A stretch of DNA of 64,000 nt. Source: JADLHS01 sp020848635 (GTDB lineage Bacteria > Verrucomicrobiota > Verrucomicrobiia > Limisphaerales > JADLHS01). Within the stretch, counting starts at the first letter, position 1. Each line of letters starts with the position of its first letter. Below, piece after piece: positions 1 through 9,114 of this stretch. The DNA lies in NCBI GenBank assembly GCA_037044975.1, contig JBAOIL010000014.1, forward strand, positions 1 through 64,000, written 5' to 3'. A program made the translations under genes and the position numbers. Under the pieces are notes generated by a model. The model did no database searches and was not told the DNA's origin. It saw only the letters and a program-made list of their open reading frames with translations.

Positions 1-1
1 C

Positions 2-1323
2 GACACGGTCAGCTTGAGCGGATTGAGCCCGGACACCACCTATCACTTTCGGGTTGGGTCCAAGGGAACGAACAATCTGGCGGGCGTTTCGGCGGATTAT
101 GTTTTCACGACAACAACCGTCGCGGTTTCGGACATCATTATTGACCAGGAGCCGGCCAACAACACCGGGGGCAACGCGATTGCGTACCTCGGCAGTTGGA
201 CGGCCAACATAACCGGGTCGGCTTATCTCGGAAGTTTCCGATATGCGAGTGGCATTACTAATCTGGGTTTCCCGGATCGGACCGCCCGGTTCGTTCCAAA
301 TATTGCCACCGCGGGCAATTATGACGTCTATGCGTCGTGGGCGGCGTCCGCCACTGGCGGCAATCGCTGCACTAACGCGCCCTTCCGGATCTACAATGGG
401 AGTCTGACCACGACCCGGGTGAACCAGGAGGCCAATGGAAATTCATTCCAATTGATTGCCAGCCACAAATTCTTCCCGCAGGGCACCGCCAGCTACGTTG
501 AGTTGGGCAATGATGTCACCGTGAGGGCGGCGGCGGCGACATCGTGGTCGCGGACGCTGTCAAACTGGTTTACGCGCCACCGTTGCCGTCCCCGCCGTCC
601 ATCGCCACCCCGCCGCAGAACCTGACGGTTAATCAAGGCAACCTCGCGACCTTCACCGTCAGCGCCGCCGGCACCGCCCCGCTCGCGTACCAATGGAAAC
701 ACGCAAATACGAATATCCCCGGGGCCACCGCCAGCAGCTACGTGAAAGTTAACGCCCAACCCGCCGACGCCGGGACCTATTCCGTGGTCATCACCAACTC
801 CTTCGGCGCCACCAACAGCGCGCTTGTCGTGCTTACCGTCAACATCCCACCCAGCATCACCATCCAACCGCTGGAGCAGACCGTGCGGGTTGGCTCGAAC
901 GTGACGTTTACGGTCACCGCCACCGGCACGCCGGCGCCGGCGTATCAATGGCGCTTCAACGGCACCAACCTTGCCGGCGCGCACGCCGACAGCTACCAGC
1001 GCCCGGACGCGCAAATCGCCGATGCCGGGGATTACTCCGTCGTGGTGACGAACGCCGCCGGGAGCGTGACCAGTTCCAACGCGCGGCTCACGGTAAGCCC
1101 CTGGCAGCCCCTCCAATTTCAAACCATCACGCGCCTCCCCGATGGCCGGGTGCAGTTCGTTATCATGGGAAATTCAAATGCCACGCTTTGGATTGACCAC
1201 GCCCCGAGTCTCCCGCCGGTCTGGCTGGAACTGACCAATCTCCTCACCCCCGGTGGCCCGGTAACTTTCACCGATGACGGTGCGACCAACGACCCCCAGC
1301 GATTCTACCGCGCCCGGCAATGA
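2..1323 (+). CDS. Secreted FN3/golvesin/Ig-like multidomain protein (5' partial, one frame break)
   Basis: The reading frame is open from the window edge, so the N-terminus is missing. In order, the protein has the end of a fibronectin type III domain, a golvesin C-terminal-like domain whose last strand reads VVADAVKLVYA, and two Ig-like domains with repeated AGTYSVVITN and AGDYSVVVTN motifs. A tail ending RFYRARQ follows. This is the usual architecture of secreted or surface adhesion and polysaccharide-binding proteins in Verrucomicrobiota. The frame changes near position 521: adding one base there restores the golvesin strand, so a one-base deletion is likely. The tail resembles that of the secreted protein at 14142-15107. 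No catalytic domain is visible in the part present. Confidence 0.7.
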
Positions 1324-1332
1324 CCCAGGGGG

Positions 1333-2862
1333 TTAGCCCCACAACTGCCGATCCAATGAACGCAGTTGAATCGCCTCTGAGATGTGATCGCTGGTGACCG
1401 TGTCCGCCGCCGCCAGATCGGCAATCGTTCGCGCGACCTTCAGGATGCGGTCATAGGCCCGGGCGCTGAGGTTGTATTCCGTCATCGCGTTCTTCAGCAA
1501 TTCCTTCGTGCTCTCGTCGAGCGCGCAGAATTCCTTGATCTCCTTGGTGCCCATGCGCGCATTGCAGGTGATCTTGGGCTTGTGCGCAAAACGCTGCTGC
1601 TGCCGCTGCCGGGCGGCCACGACCCGCGTCACGGATCTGCGGCCGAGGTTTCGCCGGTTCGCTCGCCGGCAATTTCGCGAAATTTCACCGGCGGCACTTC
1701 GACGTGCAGATCAATTCGATCCAGCAGCGGCCCGGAAATGCGCCCGAGGTAATTTTGGATTTCGCGCGGGGACGATTTGCTCTCGTGCGGCATCTTGCCG
1801 TCGGGGGTTGGGTTCATCGCCGCCACGAGCATGAATTGCGACGGGAAGGTCATCGTGCCGGCGGCGCGCGAGATGGTCACCCGGCCCTCTTCGAGCGGTT
1901 GCCGCATCGTCTCCAGCACGCTGCGCTTGAACTCCGGCAGTTCGTCGAGAAACAATACGCCATGGTGCGCGAGCGAAATCTCGCCGGGGGTGGGATTGAT
2001 GTTGCCCCCGAGCAACCCCGCATCGCTTGCCGTGTGATGCGGCGCGCGAAAAGGACGGCGCGTCACCAAACCCACGCCCGCCGGCAGCAGGCCCACAATA
2101 CTGTGAATCTTCGTCGTTTCCAATGCCTCCGCAAGGGTTAGCGGCGGCAGGATCGAGCCCAGCCGCTTGGCGAGCATGGACTTTCCGGTGCCGGGCGGAC
2201 CGATCAGCAGAACATTGTGGCCCCCGGCCGCGGCAATTTCCAAGGCCCGCTTCACGGATTCCTGACCCTTGACCTCGGCGAAATCCGCGTCGTCCTCCAG
2301 CGGCTGATCGAAGAGCTTGGCCACGTCCACCTTGGTCGGCGTGATGCGAATCTCCCCTTCCAGAAATTGCGCCGCTTCACGGAGATTTTGCACCGGGATG
2401 ACTTGCAGCCCGTCCACGACCGCCGCTTCGGCGGCGTTTTCGGCGGGCACCAACACGCCGACTTTGCCCTCGGCCTTGGCGCGGAGCGCCACCGCCAGCA
2501 CGCCCTTGCATGACCGCACGGCGCCGGTGAGCGCGAGTTCGCCCACCGCGATGAAGTTGTCGAGCTGGTCGGTTTCGATTTGTTCACTGGCCGCCAGCAT
2601 GCCAAGGGCGATGGGGAGATCGAAACTCGGGCCCTTCCTTTTTTACGTCGGCGGGCGCGAGGTTGATGGTGGTGCGACCGTAGGAAAACTTGAAGCCGGA
2701 GTTGGTCATCGCGGTCGTCACCCGGTCACGCGATTCTTTCACCGCCGCATCCGGCAGGCCGACGATGACAATGATCGTCTCGCCGTAACCGGCATTGACC
2801 TCAACCTCGACGGGATACGCTTCGATGCCGTTGACCGCAGCGGAGCAAACGCGGGCTAACAT
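1333..2862 (-). CDS. comM: ComM/YifB family Mg-chelatase-like AAA ATPase (two frame breaks)
   Basis: The protein starts MLARVCSAAVNGIEAYPVEV, the classic YifB/ComM N-terminus, which favours the ATG at 2862 over the one 36 nt upstream. Next come a Lon-protease-like N-terminal region, the AAA module with Walker A GPPGTGKSMLAKRL, and a C-terminal Mg-chelatase subdomain ending SLDRQLWG. ComM is a helicase-like ATPase that promotes branch migration during natural transformation. The gene is split over three frames. Near 2625 an extra base turns the expected EGPSFDLPIALG into EGPEFRSPH, and near 1635 the frame changes again before RVVAARQRQQQRF. Joined, the pieces give a normal-length protein of about 510 residues, so the breaks are probably sequence errors. 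Confidence 0.8.
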
Positions 2863-2928
2863 GCGCCAAGCATAGCCAGAGGGATGATTTGATGGCAAAG
2901 CCTGAAATCAAAGACCCTGGCGAGCGGG

Positions 2929-3095
2929 GCGCCAGAATGCCACTGCCCCCGGAACGCCGTCTTCAGGCGGCAGCAACGGGGACCAACCGGTTGTGGCCGC
3001 GTGAACGCGGCGTTCCGCTCCTTCCGCTGGCGCAACTTTGGGGGCGGTGTCACGATGCGCCCCAGGCGAGCGGGGCGCCGACACCCCGCCGTGGT
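2929..3095. repeat. Cluster of REP-like hairpins between yifB and the GYF_2 gene
   Basis: Several GC-rich hairpins sit together. At 2956-2972, GCCGTCT pairs imperfectly with AGGCGGC. At 2996-3011, GCCGCG pairs with CGCGGC around a TGAA loop. At 3072-3090, CGGGG pairs with CCCCG. The first two are flanked by GGAACG and CGTTCC in opposite orientation, and on the minus strand the second is preceded by a GGAG head. This is the appearance of REP or BIME elements. No gene is visible in the interval 2863-3159. Confidence 0.5.
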
Positions 3096-3159
3096 CGCAG
3101 CCCGGAATATTTGCATTGTCTTCCCGCGGCCTTGCTTGCTATGACTCCTTCCACAACCT

Positions 3160-3798
3160 ATGGAACTCACCTACACAATCCGTGGCGCGGATGGCAATGA
3201 ATACGGGCCGGTGACTTTGGAGCAAATCACCGCGTGGGCCCGGGAAGGCCGCGTGCAATCGCAACAGGAGGTCCGGCGCAGTGACATGGAACACTGGTCG
3301 CCCGCCGGGAGTTTTTCCGAATTGCATCCCGTGTTTGCTGTCCCCGCCAGCGTCGCGGCGCCAAGTATCCCAGCGACCCCGACGCCCCTGCGCGATCAGG
3401 CAACGGAGGCCCAGTTGAAATCCGGCGCCTCTTGGTTCTACTGGATTGCCGGACTATCGCTCATCAATTCAATCGCGGCGTTCACCGGCAGCGATTGGCG
3501 ATTCATCCTTGGCCTGGGCATCACCCAGGTTTTTGATGCGTTTGGCCGTGACCTTGGGAGTGGGGGTAAAGCGATGGTACTGACGCTCGATTTGCTCTCC
3601 GCCGGTGCTCTGGTCCTATTCGGGGTCTTTGCGCACAAACGTCACCTGTGGGCCTTTGTGGTAGGCATGGTGCTGATTGCGCTGGACGGGTTGATCTTCC
3701 TCATTGCCCAAGACTGGTTGGGCGTCGGATTCCACGTCTTCGTCCTCTATTGCCTCTTTCGCGGGGCCAAAGCCTGCCGTGAATTAAACGCCGCTTGA
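3160..3798 (+). CDS. GYF_2 (DUF4339) domain membrane protein
   Basis: This is a 212-residue protein. Residues 1-60 form a GYF_2/DUF4339 domain, with YGPVTLEQITAWAREGRV followed by a W at the end of the domain. After a proline-rich linker there are about four hydrophobic segments, for example around AGLSLINSIAAF, LLSAGALVLFGVF and VVGMVLIALDGLIFLI. In this family the GYF_2 domain is thought to be a cytoplasmic protein-interaction module on a membrane anchor. The gene stands alone between two minus-strand genes and its function is unknown. The end, RGAKACRELNAA, fits a family C-terminus and the ORF is intact. Confidence 0.75.
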   Translation: MELTYTIRGADGNEYGPVTLEQITAWAREGRVQSQQEVRRSDMEHWSPAGSFSELHPVFAVPASVAAPSIPATPTPLRDQATEAQLKSGASWFYWIAGLSLINSIAAFTGSDWRFILGLGITQVFDAFGRDLGSGGKAMVLTLDLLSAGALVLFGVFAHKRHLWAFVVGMVLIALDGLIFLIAQDWLGVGFHVFVLYCLFRGAKACRELNAA

Positions 3799-3841
3799 GC
3801 CAATTCGCACCCTACCCGCTCACACATTACCGCGGATCGCT

Positions 3842-4894
3842 TCAACCCAGCTTTTTTCGCAGACCTTCCGCGATTTGAATAAAAACCTGTCCCGGTGATT
3901 GATCCGGTGCGGACACCACAATTGGCACGCCCCGGTCGCCCCCTTCGCGGATGGCGGTGAAGAGCGGCACTTCACCGAGGAACGGAATGTTCAGCCGCTC
4001 GGCCTCGCGCCGGCCGCCGCCATGGCCGAAAATCTCGACGCGCTCGCCGTTGGGCGTGATGAAATAACTCATGTTCTCCACGATGCCGAGCATCGGCACA
4101 TTCACCTTCTCGAACATGGCAATGCCTTTGCGCACCACGCCCAGTGACGCTTCCTGCGGCGTGGTCACGATCACGCCGCCGTCGAGCGGCACGGTCTGAC
4201 AGAGGGTAAGCTGCGCGTCACCGGTGCCGGGCGGCAGGTCCACGAGCAGAAAATCCAGTTCGCCCCAGTCCACCACGGTGATGAACTGCTGAATCGTCCG
4301 CTGGATCATCGGCCCGCGCCAGATGACCGGCTGATCGTCGTTCAACAGGAACCCCATGCTCATCAGCTTCACGCCATGGCTTGCGGGCGGCACCATCTTC
4401 TCGTCGGCGTTCAACCCCGGGCGTTGGTTGATGCCCATCATGAGCGGTATGCTCGGTCCGTAAATATCGCAGTCGAGCAGGCCAACGCGGGCCCCAAGGT
4501 GCGCGAGCGCGCAGGCCAGATTCACCGACAAGGTGGACTTGCCCACGCCGCCCTTGCCGCTCGCGACCGCCACAATGCGTTTGATGCCGGGCACGCGATT
4601 CTGATTGGCCCACGGGCTGGGGCCGGCCGGCGCACCCGCCGCGGCGGCGGGTTGTTTGACTTCGACGTGGACATGCGTCACCCCGGGCAATGCTTTCAAG
4701 ATACGCTCGCTCTCCACCTTGATCTGTTGGCCGGCTTCGGCATTGGCGGACGTGAGTTGCATGGAAACACTCACCGCGCCTTCGTGGGCGGTGACCGCTT
4801 TGATCAAGCCAAAGGATATGATGTCGCGCGAGTAGCCGGGATATTTGACGGCTTTAAGCGCATTGAGAATATGTTCTTGTGAGAGTGTGCTCAT
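3842..4894 (-). CDS. mrp: Mrp/ApbC/NBP35-family P-loop ATPase, Fe-S cluster carrier
   Basis: The start is the ATG at 4894, giving MSTLSQEHILNALKAV, because a MIP18/DUF59-like N-terminal domain begins directly there; about 60 upstream codons look non-coding. The deviant Walker A motif GKGGVGKST follows at about residue 115, then GLLDCDIYGPSIP and the switch DLPPGTGDAQLTL, all typical of Mrp/ApbC. The expected role is to bind and transfer [4Fe-4S] clusters to apo-proteins in the cytoplasm. The product is about 350 residues, normal for the family. It is divergent from xylB with 235 bp between them. No C-terminal CXXC is seen, as is common in bacterial Mrp proteins. Confidence 0.9.
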   Translation of the reverse strand: MSTLSQEHILNALKAVKYPGYSRDIISFGLIKAVTAHEGAVSVSMQLTSANAEAGQQIKVESERILKALPGVTHVHVEVKQPAAAAGAPAGPSPWANQNRVPGIKRIVAVASGKGGVGKSTLSVNLACALAHLGARVGLLDCDIYGPSIPLMMGINQRPGLNADEKMVPPASHGVKLMSMGFLLNDDQPVIWRGPMIQRTIQQFITVVDWGELDFLLVDLPPGTGDAQLTLCQTVPLDGGVIVTTPQEASLGVVRKGIAMFEKVNVPMLGIVENMSYFITPNGERVEIFGHGGGRREAERLNIPFLGEVPLFTAIREGGDRGVPIVVSAPDQSPGQVFIQIAEGLRKKLG

Positions 4895-5129
4895 GAGCGC
4901 GCTCAAGTTGCCAAGCCGCCGCGAGAACGCAAGCGCACTTCCGCCGCCGGGTGAAATCCGAAGGGGCGTGCGACCTTCATTTTCCACGCTTAGTCTGCCC
5001 GCATGAATCCAAGCGCCGCGATTTACCGGACTGATCAAGGGTGAACTGATGATTCGGCCGAAGACCAAAACCAAACTGTCCGCATTCTTCGGCGTGACAG
5101 GCGAGGGCGTTGTGGATTAAACCATCCCC

Positions 5130-6662
5130 ATGCGAACACTCCTGATCGGCATTGACAGCGGCACGCAATCCACCAAAGCCCTCGTGGTGGACGCCCGCGA
5201 CGGCAAAGTCGTCGGCGCGGCGTCCCAAGCTTATGACCTGATCCCAAACCTTCCGCCCGGCGCGAAAGAACAACATCCCCACACCTGGCGCGATGCCACC
5301 GCCGCCGCGATTCGTTCCGCGCTGCGGCAGGCCAAGGCCGTCGCGGCTGACGTCGCGGCCATCGGTGTGAGCGGCCAGCAGCATGGCTTCGTGCCGCTCG
5401 ACAAGGCCGGCGAGGTCATCCGCCCGGCCAAACTTTGGTGCGACACTTCCACCACGGCTGAGTGCGAGGAAATCACGGAGAAACTTGGCGGGGCGAAGAA
5501 GTCCATCAAGGCGCTTGGCAACGCGGTATTGCCCGGCTTCACCGCCCCAAAAATCCTCTGGCTGAAAAATCACGAGCCGAAAAATTTCGCCCGGCTCGCC
5601 ACGGTAATGTTGCCCCACGACTACCTGAACTTCTGGCTCACCGGCGAGTGCGTGATGGAATACGGCGACGCCAGCGGAACGGCGTTGTTGAATGTGCGGA
5701 GCCGCCGCTGGGCGAATTCCGTCCTCGAAGCGATTGATCCGGAGCTGGTCGACAAGTTGCCCCGGCTGATTTCGAGCGATGAACCGGCGGGTCGCCTGCA
5801 AGCCGACACCGCCCGCGCGCTGGGCTTGAACCCCGGCGTGCTCGTGAGCGCGGGCGGCGGCGACAACATGATGGGCGCCATCGGCACGGGCAACACCCGG
5901 CCGGGCCTCGTGACGGCGAGCTTCGGCACCAGCGGGACGATATACGCCTGCGCGGCCAAACCCGTGGTGGATCCCGCGGGCGAAATTGCCGCCTTCTGCG
6001 ATTCCACGAATCACTGGCTGCCGTTGCTTTGCACGATGAACGTGACCGTCGCCACCGAAATGATGCGGGCGGATTTCGGTTATTCCCACGAGCAATTCGA
6101 ACAGAAGGCCGCGAAAGTTCCACCGGGGGCCAACGGTCTGTTGCTCCTGCCCTACCTCGAAGGGGAGCGGACACCGAACGTCCCGGCAGGGAGCGGCGTG
6201 ATGCTCGGCATCAACCCGCGCACGTTCAGCGCCAGTCATTATTGCCGCGCGGCGATGGAAGGCGTGACCCTCGGCATGAATTACGGGCTGCGCCGCCTCG
6301 CCGAACTCGGCGTGAAAGCCAGACAAATCCGCGCGACCGGCGGCGGCGCGAAATCCAAACTCTGGCGGCAAATCATGGCGGATGTGTTCAATGCCGAAGT
6401 GGTGACGCTCAAAGTGAGCGAAGGCGCGGCGTACGGCGCGGCGTTGCAGGCGCTCTGGTGCTGGCGCTTGCAGCAAGGCGAGAAGGCAAGTATCAGCGAC
6501 ATCACGGATGAGTTTGTCGAGTTGAATCGGGCCGAGACCGCCGAACCGGTCGCCACCGCGGTGGCGACGTATCGTGAGTTGCAGGCAATCCAGGACGAGA
6601 CCTCCCTCGCCCTCCGTGGCGTATTTACGAAGCATCGGCGGTTTGTGGTGTCCCGGCCATGA
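5130..6662 (+). CDS. xylB: Xylulokinase (FGGY family)
   Basis: This is a 510-residue FGGY carbohydrate kinase. The N-terminal ATPase-fold phosphate loop reads LIGIDSGTQSTKALVVD. IGVSGQQHGFVPLD and KLWCDTSTTAEC are xylulokinase-type substrate-binding motifs, and the C-terminal lobe has GGGDNMMGAIGTG and ATGGGAKSKLWRQIMAD. It phosphorylates D-xylulose with ATP to xylulose 5-phosphate, feeding the pentose phosphate pathway. No xylA or sugar transporter is adjacent. The stop overlaps the slyX start as ATGA, so the two are probably co-translated. The length fits the family. Confidence 0.92.
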   Translation: MRTLLIGIDSGTQSTKALVVDARDGKVVGAASQAYDLIPNLPPGAKEQHPHTWRDATAAAIRSALRQAKAVAADVAAIGVSGQQHGFVPLDKAGEVIRPAKLWCDTSTTAECEEITEKLGGAKKSIKALGNAVLPGFTAPKILWLKNHEPKNFARLATVMLPHDYLNFWLTGECVMEYGDASGTALLNVRSRRWANSVLEAIDPELVDKLPRLISSDEPAGRLQADTARALGLNPGVLVSAGGGDNMMGAIGTGNTRPGLVTASFGTSGTIYACAAKPVVDPAGEIAAFCDSTNHWLPLLCTMNVTVATEMMRADFGYSHEQFEQKAAKVPPGANGLLLLPYLEGERTPNVPAGSGVMLGINPRTFSASHYCRAAMEGVTLGMNYGLRRLAELGVKARQIRATGGGAKSKLWRQIMADVFNAEVVTLKVSEGAAYGAALQALWCWRLQQGEKASISDITDEFVELNRAETAEPVATAVATYRELQAIQDETSLALRGVFTKHRRFVVSRP

Positions 6663-6871
6663 ATGACGAATCTACGCAACGGTTGGAACGCATCGAAGCG
6701 CACCTGACCCACCTGGAACATCAGGTGGAGCAACTGAATGGCGTGCTCATTGAGCAGGGCAAGGTCGTGGAGCTGTTAAAGCGGCAAGCCCAACGGCAAT
6801 CGGCGACCTTGGAGGCCATCGAACTGGAGCGTATCAAGGCCACCAACCCCAAACCGCCGCATTATCAGTGA
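6659..6871 (+). CDS. slyX: SlyX family small coiled-coil protein
   Basis: This is a 70-residue protein with heptad-like leucines and glutamates across residues 5-55, ending KPPHYQ. The C-terminal PPHY signature and the coiled coil are the hallmarks of the SlyX family, whose biochemical role is unknown. It starts in a 4-base ATGA overlap with the xylB stop, which argues for translational coupling. Confidence 0.8.
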   Translation: MNDESTQRLERIEAHLTHLEHQVEQLNGVLIEQGKVVELLKRQAQRQSATLEAIELERIKATNPKPPHYQ

Positions 6872-6991
6872 TAGTGCTGTTGACGTGAGGTGACGGAAAC
6901 GACTGCGTTGTCCCGGTTGTCCGCCTCGGCACCTCGGCGCCTACGGACTTCAGTTGCTCGACTTCACCCGCGCGTTTGCTAACTTTGCAGG

Positions 6992-8194
6992 GTGAGTTTT
7001 GTTGTTGAATTCAATTCCCTACCGCTGACCGCGCTCGTGAAGCAGTCGCAGGGCACGGACCCGGACATGGTGCACGCCTCGCTAGCCCGGGCGTCCTTAT
7101 CGTTGGCGGACTTCGCACAATTGATTTCGCCGGGGGCGGCGCCGCTTTTGGAAGCCATGGCGCGGCGGTCACAGGCGAAGACGCAACAACGCTTTGGGAA
7201 AACCATTCGCCTGTTCGCGCCGCTCTACCTTTCCAACGAGTGCATCAACAACTGCAAATACTGCGGCTTTTCCCGCGACAATCCAATCCTGCGCGTGACC
7301 CTGTCCGTGGCGGAAGTCATGCGCGAGGCGCATGCGCTGGCGGCGGAGGGTTTTCGCAATATCCTGCTCGTGGCGGGGGAACACCCCAAGTTCGTCTCCA
7401 ACGGTTATCTCGCGGAATGTGTCGCGGCGCTGCACTCCGAGTGGCCAGGCATTTCGCTCGAAGTCGGGCCGATGGCAACGGAAGAATATCGCTCGCTCAC
7501 CGCCGCCGGGGCAGATGGGCTGGTGGTGTATCAAGAAACCTACGACCGCGCGATTTACGACGATCTCCATACCGCCGGACCGAAGAAGAATTTTGATTGG
7601 CGGCTCGAAACGGCGGAGCGGGCTTACGCCGCCGGGTTTCGCCGGCTGGGCATTGGCGCCCTGTTCGGATTGGCGGACTGGCGGTACGAGGCGTTGTGCG
7701 TCGCGGCCCACGCAGATTACTTGCTGCGGAATTGCTGGAAGGCGCAGGTCACGATTTCGCTGCCACGGCTGCGTCCATGCGCGGGCGAGTTCCAACCGCT
7801 GACCCACATGACCGACCGCGAACTGGCGCAGCTCATCTGCGCGTTTCGGTTGATGTTTCCGGACGTGGGACTAGTGCTCTCGACGCGCGAACCGGCAAAG
7901 TTGCGCGATGGCCTGATTCCGCTCGGCATCACGCTGGTGAGTGCGGGCAGTCACACCGAACCGGGCGGCTACACTGGCGCGGGCAAGGAAAAGATTCATC
8001 ACACCGAGCGCGGGCGCATTGTGGAACTGGCGTCCGGCGCGAGCGAATGGGCGGCGGTGGCGGATCACGCCACCAACGCCACCGGCCAGTTTGAGATCGC
8101 CGACGACCGCTCCGCCCAGGAAGTCGCCACCCTGATCCGTCAACTCGGCTACGAACCGGTGTGGAAGGATTGGGACGCGGCGTTGATGAATTAA
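6992..8194 (+). CDS. thiH: ThiH, 2-iminoacetate synthase (radical SAM)
   Basis: This is a 400-residue radical SAM protein with the cluster motif CINNCKYC (CX3CX2C) at about residue 87 and a C-terminal biotin/thiamin-synthesis-associated domain. ThiH cleaves tyrosine to dehydroglycine (2-iminoacetate) and p-cresol for the thiazole moiety of thiamin. Supporting motifs are ECINNCKYCGFSRDN and VYQETYDRAIYDDLHTAGPK. The start is GTG; no in-frame ATG lies near. No thiG, thiS, thiF or thiE is nearby and I see no TPP riboswitch upstream. The gene is convergent with the pirin gene. Confidence 0.88.
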   Translation: MSFVVEFNSLPLTALVKQSQGTDPDMVHASLARASLSLADFAQLISPGAAPLLEAMARRSQAKTQQRFGKTIRLFAPLYLSNECINNCKYCGFSRDNPILRVTLSVAEVMREAHALAAEGFRNILLVAGEHPKFVSNGYLAECVAALHSEWPGISLEVGPMATEEYRSLTAAGADGLVVYQETYDRAIYDDLHTAGPKKNFDWRLETAERAYAAGFRRLGIGALFGLADWRYEALCVAAHADYLLRNCWKAQVTISLPRLRPCAGEFQPLTHMTDRELAQLICAFRLMFPDVGLVLSTREPAKLRDGLIPLGITLVSAGSHTEPGGYTGAGKEKIHHTERGRIVELASGASEWAAVADHATNATGQFEIADDRSAQEVATLIRQLGYEPVWKDWDAALMN

Positions 8195-8220
8195 ATGGCT
8201 CGCCGGTGCCCCTGGGGGGA

Positions 8221-8242
8221 AGGCGCGGTGATCCCCGCGCCT
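8221..8242. terminator. Stem-loop between convergent thiH and pirin genes
   Basis: AGGCGCGG and CCGCGCCT form a perfect 8-bp stem with a 6-base loop in the short space between two convergent genes. There is no clear T-run on either side, so it may be a weak or bidirectional terminator. Confidence 0.4.
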
Positions 8243-8292
8243 CGGGGCTCTCCATGTGGCCCGGGCGCGGTTTTCCGATGCGCCCTCCGCGG

Positions 8293-8988
8293 TCAGTTTA
8301 AGTCGAACAACAAGACCTGAGCTGCGGTTTTGCCAAGAATGTTCAGAGCCTCTTCTTGGCCAACCGCCGCGGCGTCGCCTGCCTCCAAACGCTGGCCATT
8401 CAATTCCACCGCCCCCTCGGCGACGTGAACCCACGCATGCCGGGCTGGCCGCAAGGCGTGCGAGACGCTTTCGCCCGTGCGCAGTTTGGCAAGCCACAGA
8501 TCCAGGTCCTGATGCACGGCGATGGAATCCGCCCGTCCCGATTTGCTGGCAATGAGATGGAGCTTGCCGGTCGTGGCCTTGGCCATGGCTTTCTCCGCAT
8601 AACGCGGCGCCACGCCCTTGCGATCTGGCAGAATCCAGATTTGCAGCAGGTGGGTCGTTTCACCGGCGGAGGGATTGAATTCGCTGTGCGTCACGCCCGT
8701 ACCGGCCGCCATATATTGAAAATCGCCGGTGCGAATGATCCGCCCGTTGCCCATCGAATCTTTGTGCTCCAGTTCGCCCCCGAGCACGTAGCTGATGATC
8801 TCCATGTCGCGATGCGGGTGCATGCCGAAGCCGCCGCCCGGTGCGATGCGGTCATCGTTGATCACGCGCAGCGTCCGGAAACCCATGTGCTGCGGATCGT
8901 GATACTCCGCGAAGGAGAAGCTGAAGTAACTGTCCAGCCAGCCGTGGTTGGCGTGGCCGCGATCTTCGGATTTTCGAATGGTCATCAT
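8293..8988 (-). CDS. Pirin family protein (YhhW-like bicupin)
   Basis: The pirin N-terminal cupin signature is clear: RGHANHGWLDSYFSFSFAEY, then GFGMHPHRDMEIISYVLGGE with the metal-binding histidines, then GTGVTHSEFNPS. A shorter C-terminal cupin follows. Family members act as quercetin 2,3-dioxygenases or redox-responsive cofactors; here the substrate is unknown. I place the start at MMTIRKSEDRG (8988 or 8985) because family proteins begin just before RGHANHG. An in-frame ATG at 9045 would add 19 unconserved residues. The gene is divergent from a LysR regulator about 126 bp away, a common arrangement for pirins controlled by that regulator. Confidence 0.88.
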   Translation of the reverse strand: MMTIRKSEDRGHANHGWLDSYFSFSFAEYHDPQHMGFRTLRVINDDRIAPGGGFGMHPHRDMEIISYVLGGELEHKDSMGNGRIIRTGDFQYMAAGTGVTHSEFNPSAGETTHLLQIWILPDRKGVAPRYAEKAMAKATTGKLHLIASKSGRADSIAVHQDLDLWLAKLRTGESVSHALRPARHAWVHVAEGAVELNGQRLEAGDAAAVGQEEALNILGKTAAQVLLFDLN

Positions 8989-9060
8989 CTGGATGCGCTT
9001 TCTCTTGCTGCCCGGCCGGTTCGTGGCCGGATCAAATAACTCCATCTATGTAACGCACCC

Positions 9061-9074
9061 GGCGGTTCGCCGCC
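9061..9074. promoter_or_regulatory. Small perfect hairpin in the pirin-lysR intergenic region
   Basis: GGCGG-TTCG-CCGCC is a perfect 5-bp stem with a stable tetraloop between the divergent pirin and LysR genes. It lies where an operator for the regulator would be expected, but it does not match the usual T-N11-A LysR box. It may simply be structural. Confidence 0.25.
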
Positions 9075-9114
9075 CAATACTTTGTTCCTCGCGCCGTGAT
9101 GCTTTTCCGGCATA

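Noticed and set aside
4977..6635. Long minus-strand frame opposite xylB
   Set aside because: xylB has all FGGY motifs; the antisense frame shows only composition bias.
6872..6991. Possible TPP riboswitch before thiH
   Set aside because: The conserved CUGAGA and the second-helix sequence of the TPP aptamer are not present.
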